Origin: a virus
Reading direction: 5' to 3' (one strand)
IMG/VR virus record: IMGVR_UViG_3300043395_001285
Coordinates: 1 to 37,377 of that record
Length of the DNA stretch: 37,377 bases
A program made the translations under genes and the position numbers. Shown piece after piece: positions 6,473 through 13,492 of the stretch (within the stretch, counting starts at the first letter, position 1; each line of letters starts with the position of its first letter). A model generated the notes under the pieces. The model searched no databases and was not told where the DNA came from. It saw only the letters and a program-made list of their open reading frames with translations.

Positions 6473-7670
6473 GGTTTTGTGGCGCGCTATCTCTTCGATG
6501 GCGCGTCTGAAGATGCGAGTAGACCCGCTGACGGTGTCGGCCTACCTGCGAGAGCATGGCGCTGACAAGTTTGTTCCGGGAGAGTACATCGGCGAATTGC
6601 TGAACGAAGTCATCGTGCCATTGCCGATGATTGAGTACGCCCGGGGATGGGTGCTGGCACTTCGTTCGCTGGTATCTGCGCTGGAAGATTCGCTTGGCGC
6701 CAAGCAACGGCATCAGGTGATTGCCGCGAGAGACCTGTTGACCCGTGATGGGTCGGCGGTCATGACCTACCCCATCATGACCCTTGCCGGGTTGCGGGGT
6801 GGGTGGATGCCCGGCGAGGTCGATGTGCTAGCGGCGGCAAGTAATAGCGGCAAGACCACCCTGCTGTCCACGTTCGCCCGGCGTTGGGTGGCAGATGGCA
6901 AGCGTGTGTATTACGCCGGATTCGAGTTACCTGCGGCGAATCTGCGGCTCCAATGGGCGGCGCATGAGGCCGGATTCATGCCCGGTGACATCGTGAGTGG
7001 GGAGTACCTGACACGCCCTGATGCTGAGCGTGTAAAGGAGCGGGTGCGAGATGCGCTGGCCGTGCAGGAGGAGCGCGTAGACTTCCTTCGGTGCGCTGAC
7101 GCATCGTTCGTAGATGTCAAGTCTCTTCAGGAGATGGGGCGTGAAGCGGCGGCGTGGGGTGCTGATGTTTTTATCATCGACCACATCGACCACGTATCTG
7201 GGTCGGGCGACCTGCACGCCCAGTCTCGGCAAGTGGTGTCCACCGTCCTAGAGCTTGCCAAATCAACCGGTGTGCGGTATCTGGTGGCTACCCAGCTAAA
7301 CCAGCAGGGACTTGCCCAAGACACCCTTCGGTCACACCGTCCTGTGCGCGAGGAGTTCATCAAGCAGGGAGGCCACAAGAAGGAGGTGGCTACGTTCATG
7401 ATGGGGCTAGCCAGAGCCATCAACCCTGACGCCAATCCTGACGATGTGAAGGCTGTGCGGGACCGCCGCGCCAGCGTCACCACCATCGAGGAGCCGTATA
7501 CCTCACAGGTCAACGTCATGAAGCATCGGCACTACGGGGACAGGGTCGGCAAGTCTCGCAAGTTGACATGGGAACGTGGCGAGTATACCGACTATCTTTC
7601 TGACGAGGAGCGCAAGGCCAGTTCGAGGGTCTTGCGCCGCAACGATTTGCACTTGCAATCCGTAGACTAA
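6246..7670 (+). CDS. DnaB-type replicative DNA helicase
   Basis: Up to 474 residues. The recognisable fold begins near residue 33 (VPHERESLERAILCACLTDP), the N-terminal DnaB domain, followed by a RecA-type motor. Walker A is AAASNSGKTT (196-205, Lys203), Walker B is VFIIDHIDH (308-316) and motif H4 is VRYLVATQLNQQG (343-355). The C-terminal strand MKHRHYGDRVG carries conserved basic residues. In the family it unwinds DNA as a hexameric ring at the fork. The start is uncertain: GTG 6246 has a weak site, TTG 6342 would give a canonical N-terminus after GGAG, and the ATG at 6230 would join through a one-base shift at the C6 tract. It is in the same operon as the loader-like gene at 3767. Confidence 0.92.
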   Translation: MDAVNRRLVSRRWKLGGWQHSARQPPIPESRTLVPHERESLERAILCACLTDPEAPAQLVRDGILTRTLFSQKKSEVLWRAISSMARLKMRVDPLTVSAYLREHGADKFVPGEYIGELLNEVIVPLPMIEYARGWVLALRSLVSALEDSLGAKQRHQVIAARDLLTRDGSAVMTYPIMTLAGLRGGWMPGEVDVLAAASNSGKTTLLSTFARRWVADGKRVYYAGFELPAANLRLQWAAHEAGFMPGDIVSGEYLTRPDAERVKERVRDALAVQEERVDFLRCADASFVDVKSLQEMGREAAAWGADVFIIDHIDHVSGSGDLHAQSRQVVSTVLELAKSTGVRYLVATQLNQQGLAQDTLRSHRPVREEFIKQGGHKKEVATFMMGLARAINPDANPDDVKAVRDRRASVTTIEEPYTSQVNVMKHRHYGDRVGKSRKLTWERGEYTDYLSDEERKASSRVLRRNDLHLQSVD

Positions 7671-7682
7671 ACCTTCATTTTC

Positions 7683-7818
7683 GTGGTATAGGCGGGGCGC
7701 AACAGCGTTGTCCCCGGGTAGGCTATGTACCTCCGGATAGCCGACTCTCTCCCCGGACCAGTCACGCTCCACTGCGCTCGTAAGGAACGCCACACGGAGT
7801 TCCTCGCGCCTATACCAC
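7683..7818 (+). ncRNA. predicted structured RNA (or DNA cruciform) closed by a 12-bp stem
   Basis: GTGGTATAGGCG (7683-7694) pairs perfectly with CGCCTATACCAC (7807-7818). Three hairpins lie inside: 7695-7714 (eight pairs, one bulged C, AGC loop), 7721-7742 (GGCTAT with ATAGCC, ten-base loop holding ACCTCC) and 7783-7804 (AGGAAC with GTTCCT, ten-base loop). The whole forms a multi-branched domain filling the only sizeable gap in the early operon. The G-U pair in the first hairpin favours the + strand. The phosphoesterase start at 7835 follows by 16 bases and lacks a Shine-Dalgarno site, so a 5' leader role is possible. No known RNA class is recognised. Confidence 0.6.
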
Positions 7819-7834
7819 CCCTCCCCCAATCAGC

Positions 7835-9199
7835 ATGCCACTTCGCAACGACCATGTTGGGTGGTCTCCAGAGGAATACGCTCGGCTTTGTGTGCTGTCC
7901 GCCCGTGGAATGGCGGCATCGCGTGTTGCCGCCACCCTGAACAACGAGTTTCACGGCGGCAAGGATATACGCACAGAACGCTCCGTCTCGATGAAGCGCA
8001 CCAAGACAAAGGTGCGAGTGGCAAGAAATCTGACGCCACCTCATTCTGGCAACCGCATGGACCAAGAGGTCGAAGTCACCGAGGGGCAATCGGCAACAGA
8101 GGCTCGGTCGGTCGGCAAGCGAATCAAGACAGTCGATGATTTGCTTAAGCATATCAAGGCTGACATGAAGCGCTTCGAGATTGAGAAAAGCGAGGCGACG
8201 AAGTATGAGACTGCTACGCGAGACCCAGAGACTGGCAAGGCCAGTGTCACCGAATTGCACCGGGTCTTCGTTCGACTAAAGCCCAAGGCCGGGCCATCTA
8301 TTATCGAGGCGGTCGAGGCGGTGATTGCCGGGGCCATGTCCTCGCGCACCAATATCCCAGCCCACAAGAAGGCTCCGCCGGACGGAGTTATGCAGGTGCT
8401 GGTAATTGCGGACCCGCACGTTGGCAAGTATGCGTGGTCGCACGAGACCGGCTGGGAAGATTACGACATCTCAATCGCCGTGAAGTTGCTTCGCGACAGC
8501 GCGTACGAACTGCTGTCTGATGGCAATAGCCGTGGAATTAGCCGACGGGTCATCATGCTTCTCGGCGATTACTTCCACTACGACACCCCGCACGGCGCAA
8601 CCACCAAGGGCACTCCGCTGGACCGGGACGGGCGTGTCGAGAAAATGCTGGAGGCTGGGTCGGCGGCGTTGTTCGACATCATCGAGGCGAGCGCCAAGTC
8701 TATTCCGACAGAAGTGATTCTCGTCCCGGGCAACCACGATGCGGTGCTGACCGTGGCCCTCAGGCAAATCTTGACAGCCCACTTCAGGAATGATAAGCGG
8801 GTCGTGGTTGATGCTCGGGGGACTAGTCGCAAGTACATCGAGCATGGTCGGTGCCTTATTGGGATGACGCATGGCGACAAGGCGCGGAAGCGATTGGGCG
8901 AACTGATGGCGGCTGAAGCCAGCGAGGCGTGGGGCAGGAGCCGTTACCGGGAGATACACACAGGTCACCTGCATAGCGTGGCCGAGGTCCAGACCATCGG
9001 AGGCGTGGTTATCCGCACGGCCCCGGCGCTATGTCCTCCGGACGGCTGGCATGCCATCGAGGGGTATGTGGGAGCGCCGAGAGGAATGGAGAGCTATTAT
9101 TATCATACCTCCGGTAGTCTGGTCGGTATGACAATGTCAAGCCCTGATTCCAATGGCAAAGCCGCGCAAGTCAAACGTCTTCACAAACCGAAAGGCTAG
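7835..9199 (+). CDS. calcineurin-like metallophosphoesterase with N-terminal HTH-like segment
   Basis: 454 residues. All five metallophosphoesterase motifs are visible: ADPH (Asp193, His195), LLGD (Gly244-Asp245), PGNHD (299-302), THGD (His346) and TGHLH (377-380). The first 55 residues (WSPEEYARLCVLSARGMAASRVAATLNNEF) resemble a Myb/SANT-like HTH, so the protein may be guided to DNA. Family members cleave phosphodiesters with two metals, and Mre11/SbcD relatives act on DNA ends; the exact substrate here is unknown. ATG 7835 has only a C-rich stretch upstream, which is unusual next to the structured element. The gene overlaps the next start by 47 bases. Confidence 0.85.
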   Translation: MPLRNDHVGWSPEEYARLCVLSARGMAASRVAATLNNEFHGGKDIRTERSVSMKRTKTKVRVARNLTPPHSGNRMDQEVEVTEGQSATEARSVGKRIKTVDDLLKHIKADMKRFEIEKSEATKYETATRDPETGKASVTELHRVFVRLKPKAGPSIIEAVEAVIAGAMSSRTNIPAHKKAPPDGVMQVLVIADPHVGKYAWSHETGWEDYDISIAVKLLRDSAYELLSDGNSRGISRRVIMLLGDYFHYDTPHGATTKGTPLDRDGRVEKMLEAGSAALFDIIEASAKSIPTEVILVPGNHDAVLTVALRQILTAHFRNDKRVVVDARGTSRKYIEHGRCLIGMTHGDKARKRLGELMAAEASEAWGRSRYREIHTGHLHSVAEVQTIGGVVIRTAPALCPPDGWHAIEGYVGAPRGMESYYYHTSGSLVGMTMSSPDSNGKAAQVKRLHKPKG

Positions 9200-9437
9200 C
9201 GTCTCTATTCACCGGAACGGGCTGTCCATCGAGATTGCCGACGTTCCGGCGGTGGATGCTGGAGTGGTGGCAAAGGAGTTGATGGACATGATTCGCCAGC
9301 TTCAGCGCGTCGGCTATGACGAGTTGATTGCCGATGCTGGCGGGGTGCATGGCGGAGTTCTCGAAGTCCCGGACGAGATTGACGGGGACGACTTCGTTCT
9401 TCCGCCTGAGGCCAAGCGCATTGGGTTCGTCCGGTGA
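9153..9437 (+). CDS. small hypothetical protein
   Basis: 94 residues from ATG 9153, overlapping the phosphoesterase 3' end. A basic N-terminus (AKPRKSNVFTNRKASVSIH) leads into short strands and a helix (AVDAGVVAKELMDMIRQLQRVG), then an acidic C-terminal half. It ends in a GTGA overlap with the resolvase-like gene. No recognised family; close linkage suggests it works with one of its neighbours. Confidence 0.6.
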   Translation: MAKPRKSNVFTNRKASVSIHRNGLSIEIADVPAVDAGVVAKELMDMIRQLQRVGYDELIADAGGVHGGVLEVPDEIDGDDFVLPPEAKRIGFVR

Positions 9438-9793
9438 ACCTGACAATCCCCTACGCTTTGCTCGCCAGAGATAACGAGCGGATTGGCGGCATGATTCGCG
9501 GTCGGCTCCTGCTCTCCAAGAAGTACCGCAAGAAGAAGGAGATGGCGGGGCTGTCGGCCATGAGCCAGTACAAGGGGGACCCGATTGATGGTCCAGTACG
9601 GCTAGAAGGCGTGGCCTACTGGCCTGACCGTCGGCGGAGAGACCTGCTCTTTTTTGCGAAGGCTCTGCACGACGCACTCGAAGGCGTCTGCTATGTAGAC
9701 GATAGCCAGATTGCAGAGGTGTCGTATCGGGTCGGGGGAATCGACCGCGACAATCCCCGGGTAGAGTTAGCCATAGAAAGCATCAAGGGGTAG
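9434..9793 (+). CDS. RusA-like Holliday junction resolvase
   Basis: 119 residues, the normal RusA size, from GTG 9434 (GTGA overlap). The diagnostic segment is WPDRRRRDLLFFAKALHDAL followed by GVCYVDDSQI, where RusA enzymes have R-R-D-x-D-N and D-D-S catalytic elements. The second Asp of the first element appears to be Leu72 here, so activity or metal binding may differ. RusA relatives resolve four-way junctions before packaging. It is the last gene of the early operon, and its stop lies inside the stem-loop at 9783-9814. Confidence 0.72.
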   Translation: MNLTIPYALLARDNERIGGMIRGRLLLSKKYRKKKEMAGLSAMSQYKGDPIDGPVRLEGVAYWPDRRRRDLLFFAKALHDALEGVCYVDDSQIAEVSYRVGGIDRDNPRVELAIESIKG

Positions 9794-9814
9794 GACTTAT
9801 GTCCTACCCCTTGA
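9783..9814. terminator. perfect 14-bp stem-loop between converging operons
   Basis: TCAAGGGGTAGGAC pairs with GTCCTACCCCTTGA around a TTAT loop. It covers the stop codon of the resolvase-like gene and lies six bases from the last stop of the leftward cluster. It is well placed to stop transcription from both sides, although neither arm is followed by a U-run, so it may act in mRNA 3'-end protection or with a factor. Confidence 0.75.
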
Positions 9815-9820
9815 CCGTGC

Positions 9821-10021
9821 CTAGCACTCTTGGTCTACGCATTCTCCCATTTCGTATAGCTCTATCACGCCGTCTCCGCCGCTAGCGGCCCAGCCACAGT
9901 AGCATCTGACTAGCCCTTCGTGGTTGCCGCACCGCTCGTCATCGCAGACGAACACTCCACACGACTGACTCTTGAACGACTCCCCTCCGCACTCGGAGCA
10001 GTTCTTGGCATCGTCCGACAT
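9821..10021 (-). CDS. small cysteine-rich zinc-binding protein
   Basis: 66 residues from the ATG at 10021-10019, chosen because it overlaps the upstream gene's stop (TGATG) and lies seven bases after GGAGG; an in-frame ATG six bases earlier would sit against the ribosome site. CSECGG, then CGVFVCDDERCGNH, then RCYCGWAASGGDG give at least six cysteines that could hold one or two zinc ions. The C-x-x-x-x-C-G-N-H ... C-x-C-G-W pattern is common in small viral proteins of unknown role. Confidence 0.65.
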   Translation of the reverse strand: MSDDAKNCSECGGESFKSQSCGVFVCDDERCGNHEGLVRCYCGWAASGGDGVIELYEMGECVDQEC

Positions 10022-10242
10022 CAGCATACCTCCCGGGAAGCGGTGGATTCATGGCGCAGAACGGATACGAAATCTTCCAGCCCAAGCATATCGGCTCCGC
10101 CTTCGTACTTCAGCACGGCATGTTTCGGCGATAGGATGACATCGTTCACCTTGCGCCAGCCAGACTCATCATCCACAAGTACGAAGTCTCCGACGATAAC
10201 TTCCCGGCCCTCAACGATTCGGTGCAGTGGGATGGCGTTCAC
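10021..10242 (-). CDS. small beta-rich hypothetical protein
   Basis: 73 residues from GTG 10242, preceded by GGAGGA and overlapping the previous gene's stop (GTGA). The pattern VEGREVIVGDFVLVDDESGWRKV then HAVLKYEGG suggests a small barrel similar to short KOW/SH3-like folds, but no family is recognised. It is coupled to the zinc protein downstream. Confidence 0.6.
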   Translation of the reverse strand: MNAIPLHRIVEGREVIVGDFVLVDDESGWRKVNDVILSPKHAVLKYEGGADMLGLEDFVSVLRHESTASREVC

Positions 10243-10628
10243 GGCTCCTCCGGCTCGACGTTGATGACATTGACACCCGCCTTGATGTTAGCCACGGCGG
10301 CTCTTGACAAACGCTCCAGCATATCCTGACGGCGCGGACGCTCGGCGACCAGCGCCACGATGATGTTGTCCATGACATCTCCGGGGCACTCGTTCTGCTC
10401 GTCTCTGGCAATCGCCGCCACAAAACAGACAGCCTTGAGCGCACCGTCAAAGCTGGGGTGCCGGAACGGAGACTCTTCGTCCTCCTCTGCCGACTGACGG
10501 GCAAAGTCCCCGATGGTCTTGTACATGGTGCCCCAGACATTCTCCGTCCGAGAGTCGATGAACTTACCCTCCCGCAAGGCTTCGATGACGGAGTCAATGC
10601 CATCGTCAATCTTTTTCACTTCTTCCAT
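10239..10628 (-). CDS. hypothetical protein, paralogue of the gene at 10807
   Basis: 129 residues from ATG 10628, chosen over ATG 10679 because it follows GAGGAAG and overlaps the upstream gene by only 13 bases. The C-terminal half shares a pattern with the gene at 10807-11247: LKA, then a hydrophobic helix ending A-x-ARDE, P-x-D, and finally NI-K-x-G. The N-terminus differs. Both are acidic helical proteins of unknown function, apparently from an old duplication. Confidence 0.6.
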   Translation of the reverse strand: MEEVKKIDDGIDSVIEALREGKFIDSRTENVWGTMYKTIGDFARQSAEEDEESPFRHPSFDGALKAVCFVAAIARDEQNECPGDVMDNIIVALVAERPRRQDMLERLSRAAVANIKAGVNVINVEPEEP

Positions 10629-10810
10629 GGCTTCTTCCTCGGCGTGATTGGTTTGACAAACTTGGCATCGCTCATCCACTGAATCAAGATAGCCCGGGCA
10701 TCTTCACGGGATAGCTCGAACTTCCGCTCCAACTCCGCGCCAGCGGCGTACATGTTGACCTTGCCACTGACGCGGAGCTTGTCAAGAAATCTGTGATACT
10801 TGTCGGTCAC
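10616..10810 (-). CDS. small basic helical protein
   Basis: 64 residues from GTG 10810. KYHRFLDKLRVSGKVNMYAAGAELERKF is followed by SREDARAILIQWMSDAKFVKP and a basic tail (RKKPWKK). The helix spacing could be a small HTH. It overlaps the genes on both sides and lies between the two paralogues. Confidence 0.55.
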   Translation of the reverse strand: MTDKYHRFLDKLRVSGKVNMYAAGAELERKFELSREDARAILIQWMSDAKFVKPITPRKKPWKK

Positions 10811-11247
10811 GCCAGATGGTTCCCCTTGCGGATGTTGTCAAGCGCTAGCTTGGCATAGTGATTGCGAACGTCGGAGTCAAAGATGCTCTTGAAAAGAGCG
10901 GCCGCCATATCCCTCGGAGTGTGCTTCTCCTCGTCCCGAGCAAGAGCCATGACTACCGCTCCGGCCTTGAGGCGCTGGTCGATTGCGTCCGGCAAGTCTC
11001 CGTCCTTGAACTCGACGCGATTGCCATCCTCGTCGGAGATTTCCGCAAGGTCCAGAGCGTACATGCCCTCCATGATGTTCCGAGCCAGCACATAGATAGC
11101 CGCCGTGGCAAGCTTGGTGTGGTCATCCGGCTCCTTGCCAGCGTCGAACGCCGCCTTCAAGGCATCGGTCATTTCGTCGGCAATGTTGCGGGTCTCATCG
11201 GAGATGCCGTTGGCGAGCAACTGCTCCACAATCTCTGCGTCGGTCAT
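10807..11247 (-). CDS. hypothetical protein, paralogue of the gene at 10239
   Basis: 146 residues from ATG 11247 (MTDAEIVEQLL). A longer frame from 11340 would swallow the ribosome-site hairpin and overlap the gene at 11267-11440. The protein is helical and acidic, with LKAGAVVMALARDEEKHTPRD and LALDNIRKGN as the parts shared with its paralogue. The ribosome site lies inside the inverted repeat at 11250-11266. Function unknown. Confidence 0.65.
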   Translation of the reverse strand: MTDAEIVEQLLANGISDETRNIADEMTDALKAAFDAGKEPDDHTKLATAAIYVLARNIMEGMYALDLAEISDEDGNRVEFKDGDLPDAIDQRLKAGAVVMALARDEEKHTPRDMAAALFKSIFDSDVRNHYAKLALDNIRKGNHLA

Positions 11248-11249
11248 GG

Positions 11250-11266
11250 TCAATCCTCCGGATTGA
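11250..11266 (-). promoter_or_regulatory. ribosome-binding site inside a 7-bp hairpin
   Basis: On the minus strand TCAATCC-GGA-GGATTGA is followed by CC and the ATG at 11247. The Shine-Dalgarno GGAGG forms the loop and 3' arm of a perfect hairpin, the same design as at 15117, 15396 and 15595 with changed but still paired stem bases. Confidence 0.65.
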
Positions 11267-11440
11267 TTAGTTGAAGAGGGAAACTTCTGCAATTGGATTG
11301 AAATCCCTAGCATTGCCGCCAGCCTGAATGACTCTGTCATACTCCTCGCGACTCACAATCACGATTGAGCAACCGTGCACATCGGTGTAAGTCTCTCCGT
11401 CGTTGAGCACGACGATGGTAACGTGACCGCTCTCGTTCAC
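11267..11440 (-). CDS. small hypothetical protein
   Basis: 57 residues from GTG 11440, which overlaps the upstream stop (GTGA) and is preceded by GGGAGGAGAA. The sequence GHVTIVVLNDGETYTDVHGC is followed by SIVIVSREEYDRVIQAGG, an alternating strand-strand-helix pattern like a small ribbon fold. No family recognised. Coding support rests on the ribosome site, the clean overlap and ordinary composition. Confidence 0.55.
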   Translation of the reverse strand: MNESGHVTIVVLNDGETYTDVHGCSIVIVSREEYDRVIQAGGNARDFNPIAEVSLFN

Positions 11441-11640
11441 TTCTCCTCCCGGGTAGCGTGGTAGTGGTCGAGTGCCTCGGTGATGGCCTTGCGGAGCATC
11501 TTCAGGTAGGTGGTCGATTGTATCGGGATGGTGATGGTATCATTGCTCTCCGGGTCTTGAATGTGCAGATTCGACAATGTCTTGTCATCAGACAGCCGGA
11601 CGTTCAGCTTCAGGCCATCGGCATACAGGGTGTACAGCAT
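11437..11640 (-). CDS. small hypothetical protein
   Basis: 67 residues. MLYTLYADGLKLNVRLSDDK and NDTITIPIQSTTYLKMLRKA give two beta hairpins and a C-terminal helix (ITEALDHYHATREEK). The start at 11640 is preceded by the hairpin at 11642-11654. It is coupled by GTGA to the gene downstream. Function unknown. Confidence 0.6.
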   Translation of the reverse strand: MLYTLYADGLKLNVRLSDDKTLSNLHIQDPESNDTITIPIQSTTYLKMLRKAITEALDHYHATREEK

Positions 11641-11641
11641 A

Positions 11642-11654
11642 CATCCTCCGGATG
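11642..11654 (-). promoter_or_regulatory. ribosome-binding site inside a 5-bp hairpin
   Basis: CATCC-GGA-GGATG on the minus strand, followed by T and the ATG at 11640. It is a shorter form of the hairpin seen at four other leftward starts. Confidence 0.5.
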
Positions 11655-11659
11655 ATGAG

Positions 11660-11980
11660 TTAGCCTACAGGATAGACAGCGCCAAGCAACAGCCCGATGT
11701 CGGAATCGCGCATCGGCTCCGACTCGCCGGTGTCTGTGTTGCCGCAGACGGCAATGAGATTGCCAGCTAGCGGGTGATTGTCAATGGCACGGATGTAGCG
11801 GATTGGAAGCTCCTGCAACAGCCCCTCGCCGTTGCAATAGATGTCAATCGTGATTCCCTTCCGGGAAGACGGCACCCGGATAGCGGTCTCGATGTAGCCA
11901 TCCACCACCTCCTGCATCTGCTCCAGCGTGGGGACTCCATCGTGTAGGCGGAGTCCTTCGGCGGTCAGGGTTGCGTACAT
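11660..11980 (-). CDS. DUF3846-like protein
   Basis: 106 residues from ATG 11980, after GGAGG and in a TAATG overlap with the upstream stop; the longer frame from 12019 has no ribosome site. The pattern PTLEQMQEVVDGYIETAIRV, then ITIDIYCNGEGLLQELPIR, then HPLAGNLIAVCG with a terminal D-S-D-I helix follows the DUF3846 family of phage and plasmid proteins (Q-x-x-V-x-G-Y-I-E ... Y-C-N-E-x-x). Its function is unknown. Confidence 0.65.
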   Translation of the reverse strand: MYATLTAEGLRLHDGVPTLEQMQEVVDGYIETAIRVPSSRKGITIDIYCNGEGLLQELPIRYIRAIDNHPLAGNLIAVCGNTDTGESEPMRDSDIGLLLGAVYPVG

Positions 11981-12258
11981 TAGTCCTCCCACTCGGTTTC
12001 GAGGACGAAGTCGGCGCAAGCCACCGCGTCTTCGTCGGCCTCGCCCAGAACGTCCACGCTCTCAACTTCCGCGTCGCGCTGGTCGAGGTCGTCGTAGTTG
12101 CTGTCGTCGGCGGCGTCCCAGAACTCGTGGCTGTGCTCGTTGACGTAGTCCTCGACCGAATCCTCCGGAACGCTCATGGGAACGGCGACCTCGATGCGGC
12201 GGTTGTACGTCACGTTGCGGCTGACGTAGACATCGACCATCCGAAACTTGTCCGACAT
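11980..12258 (-). CDS. acidic hypothetical protein
   Basis: 92 residues from ATG 12258 with GGAGG at normal distance. A beta-type N-terminus (FRMVDVYVSRNVTYNRRIEV) is followed by a strongly acidic half (YDDLDQRDAEVESVDVLGEADED). High Asp/Glu content could mean DNA mimicry or binding to a basic partner, but there is no direct support. It is coupled to the DUF3846-like gene by TAATG. Confidence 0.6.
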   Translation of the reverse strand: MSDKFRMVDVYVSRNVTYNRRIEVAVPMSVPEDSVEDYVNEHSHEFWDAADDSNYDDLDQRDAEVESVDVLGEADEDAVACADFVLETEWED

Positions 12259-12337
12259 TGCATCCTCCTTGATGGTGGTGTGGCGGGATTGCCACGGGGC
12301 GTTGCGACAACAACGATACAACGAGCCAGCAATTCTG

Positions 12338-12559
12338 TCAACCCTCAGCTACGCTTCCTGCGTCACGCTCTCCTACGTGTTCGTGTGGTCCGGTGATGCG
12401 CTTGTGTATCACAGATGCGTTGTTGATGTATGCGCCGGGAGACTGCAAGTCTCGCCAGTGCATCCCGAAGAGCATATCGAGCGTTGCCTCGACCCTCTCT
12501 CCGGCTAACTCTCGGCTAGCGGCGTCAACGTGAAACGTGACGGGCACGGAGTATCGCAT
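12338..12559 (-). CDS. small hypothetical protein
   Basis: 73 residues. MRYSVPVTFHVDAASRELAGERV opens like a short strand-helix unit and recalls the opening strand of the acidic gene downstream. CCGGAGG lies upstream of ATG 12559. The 78 bases between this gene and the next start hold no further frame of note. Function unknown. Confidence 0.55.
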   Translation of the reverse strand: MRYSVPVTFHVDAASRELAGERVEATLDMLFGMHWRDLQSPGAYINNASVIHKRITGPHEHVGERDAGSVAEG

Positions 12560-12570
12560 ACGTCCTCCGG

Positions 12571-13476
12571 TTATGCCGCGACCGGGAGCGACCCGGTCAC
12601 GGCATGAAGGGTGGCGCGGATATTCTTGATGGCGGACTTCTCGTCGAATGCTTCGCCGATGACTACGGCATCCGGGTTCATGACGCCGATGTCTGCAAGC
12701 TTGCGGACGGAAGCGGAGATTTCCGCGACCGAGCCTCGGCTAGTGCCGAGCGAGTCATTGACCTTCGTTTCGAGCAAGGTGGACATCTCGAAGACGAAGG
12801 TGCGGAAGACTCCGGCATGGGCGAAGATGCTGGCAATCTGGTCGATGCGAAGCGGCTCTCCGGCGCGCTTGGCGGTAATACAGTTGGCGCCAGTGACAGA
12901 GTCACTGGAGTGGAACGAGTTAGACATGCCGATGACTTCGCACTGATAGCCAGCCGCTTCGAGGAGGTCGGAGACCACGGCAATCTGAATGCCATTCCAG
13001 AACAACTGCTCCGCAGTTCTATTGCAGTTGCCGCCGAAGGCGCCGACGATGGTGACAATCCGTGTGCCGTTGGTCCGCAGGAGGCCAGTGGACTGGAAAG
13101 CTACGTCCCAGTCTCCCCGGAGGGCACGGTCGGTGCAGAGCATGTCACCCTCGTCGCCCCACCGGGGACGGCGGCGGATAGACTCGACAGCCTCGATGGT
13201 GCCCTGAAGGGAGAGCGACACGCCGGAACTACGCTCCGTCCCTTCGACCCACCCGCCGTCGATGATGCGCGCCGCTTCCTCCTTGGAGGAGAACCCGCCG
13301 AACCACCTAGCGTCGCCGGAGGCAATGCGGTTGGGGTCGCAAATCGTGTCGAACACTTTCTTATTGTACTCCGGAGGAGTCTGGAGGCCGGAGGAGGTGA
13401 TGTCCTCGAAGTCGCAGAGGACAGCGGCGAAGCTCTTGGCCCGGTCCTTTTTCCCGTCGTGGTACTTGCGGTACAT
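12571..13476 (-). CDS. partner protein of the AAA+ ATPase (DUF7192/CobT-like, tentative)
   Basis: 301 residues from ATG 13476. It contains GGFSSKEEAARIIDGGWVEG, a central R-R-P-R-W-G-D-E-G-D segment, and IQIAVVSDLLEAAGYQCEVIGM, a strand-helix pattern as in alpha/beta (vWA-like) domains. Similar proteins sit next to CobS/MoxR-like ATPases in phages, where they have been called DUF7192 or CobT-like; this match is from memory and tentative. In MoxR-type pairs the ATPase remodels complexes through the vWA partner. A large stem-loop (12573-12605) covers its last codons. Confidence 0.55.
   Translation of the reverse strand: MYRKYHDGKKDRAKSFAAVLCDFEDITSSGLQTPPEYNKKVFDTICDPNRIASGDARWFGGFSSKEEAARIIDGGWVEGTERSSGVSLSLQGTIEAVESIRRRPRWGDEGDMLCTDRALRGDWDVAFQSTGLLRTNGTRIVTIVGAFGGNCNRTAEQLFWNGIQIAVVSDLLEAAGYQCEVIGMSNSFHSSDSVTGANCITAKRAGEPLRIDQIASIFAHAGVFRTFVFEMSTLLETKVNDSLGTSRGSVAEISASVRKLADIGVMNPDAVVIGEAFDEKSAIKNIRATLHAVTGSLPVAA
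12573..12605 (-). terminator. large stem-loop over the 3' end of the ATPase-partner gene
   Basis: ATGCCG and GACCGGG pair with CCCGGTC and CGGCAT around a five-base loop, with a single mismatch between the two stem parts (13 pairs). It ends at the stop codon, a few bases before the ribosome site of the next leftward gene. It could attenuate transcription, protect the 3' end or limit translation downstream; no U-run follows. Confidence 0.6.
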
Positions 13477-13492
13477 GTCTGTATACTCCGGA

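Noticed and set aside
5916-6713. 265-residue leftward frame over the small early genes and helicase start
   Set aside because: It is a shadow frame without ribosome site, opposite five well-coupled rightward genes.
7683-7818. Structured element considered as a tRNA
   Set aside because: The closing stem is 12 bp, there is no anticodon arm or T-loop pattern and the length is wrong.
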